Notes under the pieces: generated by a model
Database searches by the model: none
What the model was told of the DNA's origin: nothing
Seen by the model: only the letters and a program-made list of their open reading frames with translations
Part shown: piece after piece, positions 60,301 through 64,000 of the stretch
Numbering within the stretch: position 1 is the first letter of the stretch
How the letters are laid out: the number at the start of each line of letters is the position of its first letter
Program-made: the position numbers and the translations under genes
DNA from: Ampullaceana balthica
Taxonomy: Eukaryota > Mollusca > Gastropoda > Lymnaeidae
Length of the DNA: 64,000 nt
Assembly: GCA_944989445.1 (NCBI GenBank)
Contig: CALYLW010000137.1
Location: forward strand, 1,246,134-1,310,133
Reading direction: 5' to 3'

Positions 60301-61940
60301 GTAAGATGCGAAAAATTTGAATAACAAAACAACCATAAAAACAAATCATTTTCATGTTGTGGTCTCACAATAGGGTCTCATACTTGAGTGATGTTGGGGT
60401 TGCATGCTGTGGTCTCATTTTGGGGTTTCACACTGTGGTCTCTTGTTGGGGTTTCATACTTATGAGTCTTATAATGATTGAATACCAGGGTCTCACGTAT
60501 GTGTCATGTTGTGGTCCCATACTGTGGTCTCATAATTTTTGTCACATACTTGCAGTTCTATGACTTTGTTTCGTCCGCCCCCAGATTGCTGTTGAGTTCA
60601 CACAGATCCTCCTGCACCTTGAGGACACCCACAGCTTTGAGAACTTTCTGACCAGCAGGTTCTCAGCATTGGTGGCCTTGGCTGTACAGTGTCCGGCAAA
60701 GGTCAGTCAGTAAAGTGGGTTGTTGGGGATATTGGGATTAGGTCCAAGGTCTGTCAGTGAAGTGGGTTGTTGGGGATATTGGGATGAGCTCTTGAGATCC
60801 AAGGTCTGTCAGTAAAGTGGATTTTTGGGATATTGGGATTAGATCCAAGGTCTGTCAGTAAAGTGGGCTGTTGGGGATATTGGGATGAGGTCTTGAGGTC
60901 CAAGGTCTGTCATTAAAGTGGATTGTTGGGGATACATTGTATTGGGGTGAGGTCCAAGGTCTGTCAGTAAAGTGGATTGTTGGGGATATTGGGATTAGGT
61001 CCAAGGTCTGTCAGTAAAGTGGGTTATTGGGATAAGGTCCAAGGTCTGTCAGTAAAGTGGATTGTTGGGGATATTGGGAGGAGGTCTTGAGGTCCAAGGT
61101 CTGTCAGTAAAGTGGATTGTTGGGGATATTGGGATTAGGTCCAAGGTCTGTCAGTAAAGTGGATTGTTGTGGGTATTGGGATTAGGTCCAAGGTCTGTCA
61201 GTAAAGTGGGCTGTTGGGGATATTGGGATTAGGTCCAAGGTCTGTCAGTAAAGTGGGCTGTTGGGGATATTGGGATTAGGTCCAAGGTCTGTCAGTAAAG
61301 GGGGCTGTTGGGGATATTGGGATTAGGTCCAAGGTCTGTCAGTAAAGTGGGCTGGTGGGGATATTGGGATTAGGTCCAAGGTCTGTCAGTAAAGTGGGCT
61401 GTTGGGGATATTGGGATTAGGTCCAAGGTCTGTCAGTAAAGTGGATTGTTGGGGGTATTGGGATTAGGTCCAAGGTCTGTCAGTAAAGTGGATTGTTGGG
61501 GATATTGGGATTAGGTCCAAGGTCTGTCAGTAAAGTGGGCTGTTGGGGATATTGGGATTAGGTCCAAGGTCTGTCAGTAAAGTGGGCTGTTGGGGATATT
61601 GGGATTAGGTCCAAGGTCTGTCAGTAAAGTGGGCTGTTGGGGATATTGGGATTAGGTCCAAGGTCTGTCAGTAAAGTGGGCTGTTGGGGATATTGGGATT
61701 AGGTCCAAGGTCTGTCAGTAAAGTGGGCTGTTGGGGATATTGGGATTAGGTCCAAGGTCTGTCAGTAAAGTGGGCTGTTGGGGATATTGAGAGGAAAAAG
61801 AGATAATAGTTGATGATGTTACAGACATTAAATGATGTGATCTTAACTTAATTTACATACATTTGTAGGTGGCTAAATACTTGACCAGTCAGTTCTATGA
61901 GAGAAACTACAGCCTCAGACAGCGCATGGACATCCTAGAG
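48005..61940 (+). CDS. TELO2: TELO2 (TEL2), scaffold of the TTT complex, 5' three quarters
   Basis: TELO2 forms the cytosolic and nuclear TTT complex with TTI1 and TTI2, and with R2TP and HSP90 it matures PI3K-like kinases (ATM, ATR, mTOR, SMG1, DNA-PKcs). Thirteen exons join to exactly 633 codons without a stop and match human TELO2 along its length. Landmarks are LFLEGPVKDSF (exon 1), IANRLQREN and FLPQNY (exons 2-3), LLGVWGDSSSM (exon 7), DELLHLLMPGV (exons 7-8), SELDSDDD with YDMS (exons 9-10) and [20 protein letters not shown] (exon 13). An in-frame TGA lies just before the start ATG. The C-terminal part (human residue about 560 on) lies beyond the right edge. Introns 7 and 8 have GC donors. 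Introns 9, 11, 12 and 13 contain minisatellites. Confidence 0.97.
48370..49240. other. TELO2 intron 1, left part
   Basis: AT-rich, no coding block or recognisable repeat. Confidence 0.5.
49241..49997 (+). mobile_element. hAT relic (agggctg family), copy C, in TELO2 intron 1
   Basis: Ends agggctgcgaaaattaac and gttaacagccc are inverses, with cgattaatcg-like subterminal words. A remnant of the BED finger (NKGYCVH) is cut by the insertion at 49482. Sister of 22500-23219. Confidence 0.83.
49482..49671. mobile_element. Short hAT-like element nested in the BED region of copy C
   Basis: Left aatgttccctctaag and right cttaaagggaacatt are inverses over about 190 bp. The interior has the gtgtgcaaagttgcac and gctgcgcgg words of 17249 and 22187. 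Confidence 0.88.
50196..50411 (+). CDS. TELO2: TELO2 exon 2
   Basis: 216 nt, acceptor ttttttcag. It begins by completing a Ser codon, then KDFKFNKCVTILEQFM, and ends with SFPENIANRLQREN, matching human LPDHLGNRLQQEN. Donor AATAG|GTACGC. Confidence 0.95.
50684..50838 (+). CDS. TELO2: TELO2 exon 3
   Basis: 155 nt, acceptor cttgacacag. Encodes AQFLPQNYIPEIALAIL and SLLFVSTLTGKLCLTGYS, matching the FFPQNY and VSFVSQVLGKACVHG region. Donor TTCAG|GTTAGT. Confidence 0.95.
50976..51123 (+). CDS. TELO2: TELO2 exon 4
   Basis: 148 nt, acceptor ttttgtag. Encodes LLLDTILPHLCVRVRTDY, then VFAGVPDRSLEAVVVPVLKK, matching human LVEQVPDRAMEAVLTGL. Donor TCATG|GTGAGA splits a Trp codon. Confidence 0.95.
51437..51542 (+). 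CDS. TELO2: TELO2 exon 5
   Basis: 106 nt, acceptor tttactttag. Encodes YGLVEKFLGDCVLHNTGIK and MLLYRSYARP. Donor CCT|GTAAGT in phase 0. Confidence 0.94.
51914..51982 (+). CDS. TELO2: TELO2 exon 6
   Basis: 69 nt, phase 0 at both ends, acceptor ctgttcccag. Encodes RILHNIIGYLASFPTRRHLL plus LE. Donor GAG|GTAAGT. Confidence 0.93.
51983..53332. other. TELO2 intron 6
   Basis: Mostly AT-rich. At 53025-53180 a loose repeat of phrases like tgggatccctttccta recurs every 23-25 bp. No coding block outside exons. Confidence 0.5.
53333..53474 (+). CDS. TELO2: TELO2 exon 7, GC donor
   Basis: 142 nt, acceptor ctctgatccag. Encodes VCKNLLGVWGDSSSMKRIS, then ISKALMVCLGALTQDEQ, matching human LKELLETWGSSSAIRH and VSKAVLICL. 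It ends GATG|GCAAGT. Only this GC donor joins exon 8 in phase to give DELL as in human; the GT four bases later leads to a stop. Confidence 0.94.
53905..54124 (+). CDS. TELO2: TELO2 exon 8, GC donor
   Basis: 220 nt, acceptor cttcttctgatag. Encodes LLHLLMPGVQAHLESSDPS then MRMVGMTIAKTL, matching human ELLASMMAGVKCRLDSS and RRLGMIVAEVV. It ends GAGAA|GCAAGT. The GT at 54129 would put exon 9 in a frame with a stop, so the GC donor is required. Confidence 0.93.
54395..54499 (+). CDS. TELO2: TELO2 exon 9 (acidic linker)
   Basis: 105 nt, acceptor tgaacag. Encodes EIVILQTREPEIKSE and ends AEESELD plus AG of Ser509. This is the variable acidic linker before the CK2 site. Donor GACAG|GTGTGA. Confidence 0.92.
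54500..54982. other. TELO2 intron 9, left part
   Basis: AT-rich intron before the 37-bp array; nothing recognised. Confidence 0.5.
54983..57603. repeat. 37-bp minisatellite in TELO2 intron 9
   Basis: Roughly 70 units of gacatgagtctgtgatgtgt plus gatgttgtttgcctagt, with variants (gtccgtg, gtctcgg, cataag) and short deletions. The array runs to within about 15 bp of the exon 10 acceptor. Open frames across it are artefacts of the repeat. Confidence 0.98.
57619..57707 (+). CDS. TELO2: TELO2 exon 10 (CK2 motif)
   Basis: 89 nt, acceptor cacatatttcag. Its first base completes Ser509, then DDDLEPYDMSNDKKL and PPKYVRECME, matching human DDEFVPYDMSGDREL and PAYVRDCVE. Donor GGAAG|GTAACA. Confidence 0.95.
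58158..58252 (+). CDS. TELO2: TELO2 exon 11
   Basis: 95 nt. The acceptor is ttattcaag, chosen because the cag at 58168-58170 would break phase. Encodes LICSSEDPDRTEVCLQHAEK and ends SDLEE, matching human LTTSEDIERWEAALRALE. Donor GAG|GTAACT. Confidence 0.9.
58253..58535. other. TELO2 intron 11, left part; one ambiguous base
   Basis: An undetermined base (n) is at 58423. Nothing else recognised. Confidence 0.5.
58536..58720 (+). mobile_element. LINE fragment, reverse-transcriptase C-terminal region
   Basis: One frame reads LQKVQNIAAGIV, then after a stop LRDFHWLPAADRIDHKIL. This is the LQ-VQN-AARL and LHWLP-RI-FKIL signature of CR1/L2-type LINE ORF2. Internal stops show it is decayed. Confidence 0.8.
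58715..58955. repeat. 17-bp minisatellite at the LINE edge
   Basis: About 14 units of ggctttatagatggatc, starting within the last recognisable LINE codons (ctggctttatag). It looks like an expansion seeded at the LINE end. Confidence 0.93.
58939..59397 (-). CDS. Unidentified antisense open frame in TELO2 intron 11
   Basis: An open frame of about 152 codons directly follows an acceptor-like tttctttttattgcag on the minus strand. It starts with ASLGRAATVSDVGQTTQF and contains VLYENKLIAWDVCAKAHRR and ERIIQGIVRSQRLKVINK. Base composition is less AT-rich than its surroundings and the residues look protein-like (helical, mixed charge). There is no ATG at its start, so it would need an upstream exon. 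I do not recognise the family; it may be an exon of a nested gene, a retrocopy, or transposon coding sequence. Confidence 0.3.
   Translation of the reverse strand: MASLGRAATVSDVGQTTQFILRLIQTTKHSKNTMCYVHLQCITAQVLYENKLIAWDVCAKAHRRAVGALERIIQGIVRSQRLKVINKILPLAIIVFRQTLVWVVWDMPHVSINEKDDSWSFRKDCSVKRNTAPLAKHVLKSVISNNGVLIHL
59398..59722. other. TELO2 intron 11, spacer
   Basis: AT-rich; ends in a TA run beside the Helitron. Confidence 0.45.
59723..60286 (+). mobile_element. Non-autonomous Helitron
   Basis: The 5' end tctctacgtcacc follows a TA-rich site. The 3' end has a hairpin (acgcc-gcgg-ggcgt) immediately followed by CTAG and then T, the CTRR|T terminus of Helitrons. The base before the 5' end is T, not the expected A. 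The body is GC-richer than the intron and contains a tRNA-Val-like segment. No Rep/helicase coding. Confidence 0.72.
59914..59986 (+). pseudogene. tRNA-Val-like sequence carried by the Helitron
   Basis: Ttagtgtactggttatcacg, tccgcctta and ggtcctgagttcaagcccc align with eukaryotic tRNA-Val (AGTGTAGTGGTTATCACG, GGTCCCCGGTTCGA). The anticodon loop reads cttatac where Val-TAC has cttacac, and the acceptor stem is poor. It is a relic, possibly the start of a SINE. Confidence 0.75.
60585..60701 (+). CDS. TELO2: TELO2 exon 12
   Basis: 117 nt, phase 0 at both ends, acceptor gtccgcccccag. Encodes IAVEFTQILLHLEDTH, then FLTSRFSALVALAVQCPAK, matching human VSVELAKVLLHLEE and LRQRALVAVTVTDPA. Donor GCAAAG|GTCAGT. 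Confidence 0.95.
60702..61790. repeat. 47-bp minisatellite starting at the exon 12 donor
   Basis: About 23 units of ggtccaaggtctgtcagtaa plus agtgggctgttggggatatt and gggatta. The first unit begins at the authentic donor (aaaggtcagtcagtaaagtg), so every unit carries a donor-like AAG|GTCTGT. Confidence 0.97.
61869..61940 (+). CDS. TELO2: TELO2 exon 13
   Basis: 72 nt, phase 0 at both ends, acceptor catttgtag. Encodes [20 protein letters not shown] plus DILE, almost identical to human [24 protein letters not shown]. Donor GAG|GTATAA. It is the last exon in the window. Confidence 0.97.
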
Positions 61941-64000
61941 GTATAATTTGTGTCTCTTGTACAGTTGGGTTTGTTCATGTCTCTTGTACACTTGGGCTTG
62001 TTAATGTCTCTTGTACAGTTGGGTTTGTTCATGTCTCTTGTACACGTGGGCTTGTTAATGTCTCTTGTACAGATGGGTTTGTTAATGTCTCTTGTACACT
62101 TGGGCTTGTTAATGTCTCTTGTACAGATGGGTTTGTTAATGTCTCTTGTACAGTTGGGTTTGTTCATGTCTCTTGTACACTTGGGCTTGTTAATGTCTCT
62201 TGTACAGTTGGGTTTGTTCATGTCTCTTGTACACGTGGGCTTGTTAATGTCTCTTGTACAGATGGGTTTGTTAATGTCTCTTGTACACTTGGGCTTGTTA
62301 ATGTCTCTTGTACAGATGGGTTTGTAAATGTCTCTTGTACAGTTGGGTTTGTTAATGTCTCTTGTATAGATGGGTTTGTTAATGTCTCTTGTACAGTTGG
62401 GTTTGTTAATGTCTCTTGTACAGTTGGGTTTGTTAATGTCTCTTGTACACTTGGGTTTGTTAATGTCTCTTGTACACTTGGGTTTGTTAATGTCTCTTGT
62501 ACACTTTGGTTTGTTAATGTCTCTTGTACACTTGGGTTTGTTCATGTCTCTTGTACACTTGGGTTTGTTCATGTCTCTTGTACACTTGGGTTTGTTAATG
62601 TCTCTTGTACACTTGGGTTTGTTAATGTCTCTTGTACACTTGGGTTTGTTAATGTCTCTTGTACACTTGGGTTTGTTAATGTCTCTTGTACACTTTGGTT
62701 TGTTAATGTCTCTTGTACACTTGGGTTTGTTCATGTCTCTTGTACACTTGGGTTTGTTAATGTCTCTTGTACACTTGGGTTTGTTAATGTCTCTTGTACA
62801 CTTGGGTTTGTTAATGTCTCTTGTACACTTGGGTTTGTTCATGTCTCTTGTACACTTGGGTTTGTTAATGTCTCTTGTACACTTGGGTTTGTTAATGTCT
62901 CTTGTACACTTGGGTTTGTTCATGTCTCTTGTACACTTGGGTTTGTTAATGTCTCTTGTACACTTGGGTTTGTTCATGTCTCTTGTACACTTTGGTTTGT
63001 TCATGTCTCTTGTACACTTGGGTTTGTTCATGTCTCTTGTACACTTGGGTTTGTTAATGTCTCTTGTACACTTGGGTTTGTTCATGTCTCTTGTACACTT
63101 GGGTTTGTTCATGTCTCTTGTACACTTGGGTTTGTTAATGTCTCTTGTACACTTGGGTTTGTTCATGTCTCTTGTACACTTGGGTTTGTTCATGTCTCTT
63201 GTACACTTGGGTTTGTTAATGTCTCTTGTACACTTGGGTTTGTTCATGTCTCTTGTACACTTGGGTTTGTTCATGTCTCTTGTACACTTGGGTTTGTTAA
63301 TGTCTCTTGTACACTTGGGTTTGTTCATGTCTCTTGTACACTTGGGTTTGTTAATGTCTCTTGTACACTTGGGTTTGTTAATGTCTTGAACACTTGGGTT
63401 TGTTAATGTCTCTTGTACACTTGGGTTTGTTAATGTCTTGAACACTTGGGTTTGTTAATGTCTCTTGTACACTTGGGTTTGTTAATGTCTCTTGTACACT
63501 TGGGTTTGTTAATGTCTCTTGTACACTTGGGCTTGTTAATGTCTCTTGTACAGATGGGTTTGTTAATGTCTCTTGTACACTTGGGTTTGTTAATGTCTTG
63601 AACACTTGGGTTTGTTAATGTCTCTTGTACACTTGGGTTTGTTAATGTCTTGAACACTTGGGTTTGTTAATGTCTCTTGTACACTTGGGTTTGTTAATGT
63701 CTCTTGTACACTTGGGTTTGTTAATGTCTTGAACACTTGGGTTTGTTAATGTCTTGAACACTTGGGTTTGTTAACGTCTTGAACACTTGGGTTTGTTAAT
63801 GTCTCTTGTACACTTGGGTTTGTTAATGTCTTGAACACTTGGGTTTGTTAATGTCTTGAACACTTGGGTTTGTTAATGTCTTGAACACTTGGGTTTGTTA
63901 ATGTCTTGAACACTTGGGTTTGTTAATGTCTCTTGTACACTTGGGTTTGTTAATGTCTCTTGTACACTTGGGTTTGTTAATGTCTTGAACACTTGGGTTT
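61941..64000. repeat. 27-bp minisatellite filling TELO2 intron 13 to the window edge
   Basis: About 75 units of cacttgggtttgttaatgtc plus tcttgta. A 25-bp variant (ending ttgaa) becomes common after 63385. The array begins about 10 bp after the donor. Because 27 is a multiple of three, long open frames appear on both strands (up to 512 codons); they encode only the nine-residue repeat. Confidence 0.98.

Noticed and set aside
61907..63445. 512-codon minus-strand open frame and its plus-strand partners (61950-62327, 62370-63389)
   Set aside because: They consist only of the 27-bp minisatellite unit and lie in a TELO2 intron; the period being a multiple of three explains the openness.

Overview
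The window is nuclear DNA of an invertebrate animal. AT-rich introns, spliced conserved genes, and many hAT-type, Penelope-like, Helitron and satellite repeats point to a lophotrochozoan, most likely a mollusc; that placement is inference. Two genuine protein genes can be reconstructed exon by exon. They lie head to head.

Left part (1 to about 39.2 kb, minus strand): a Rassf gene of the classical RASSF1-6 type with an N-terminal LIM domain, the architecture known from Drosophila Rassf. Five coding exons (23368-23326, 16458-16364, 14337-14003, 874-796, 531-352) join in phase to 244 codons. The RA and SARAH domains must lie beyond the left edge. A plausible promoter and non-coding first exon sit at about 39.2 kb. 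The 13-kb third intron holds a 6.6-kb satellite made of four about 1.66-kb units, each built from three direct and one inverted sub-copies.

Middle (about 17-47 kb): a transposon graveyard. It has a 2.56-kb hAT element with a ZBED5-like transposase broken by two frameshifts, other decayed hAT copies with BED fingers, a 5'-truncated Penelope-like element (reverse transcriptase plus GIY-YIG nuclease), LINE 3' ends, a foldback element related to the satellite, and many short inverted-repeat elements. Several have clear 8-bp target-site duplications, and some are nested.

Right part (48.0-64 kb, plus strand): TELO2, the scaffold of the TTT co-chaperone complex for PI3K-like kinases. Thirteen exons join to exactly 633 in-phase codons and the gene continues beyond the right edge. 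Two consecutive introns use GC donors. Introns 9, 11, 12 and 13 hold minisatellites of 37, 17, 47 and 27 bp, several pressed directly against splice sites. Long open frames inside these arrays are artefacts of the repeats.

The most notable signals are the tandem arrays abutting splice sites in both genes, one of them apparently grown from a splice donor; the paired GC-AG introns; the conserved CK2-type Ser-Asp motif split by a repeat-filled intron; the higher-order satellite beside a Rassf donor; two forward-reverse-forward snap-back triplications; and an unidentified antisense open frame in a TELO2 intron.
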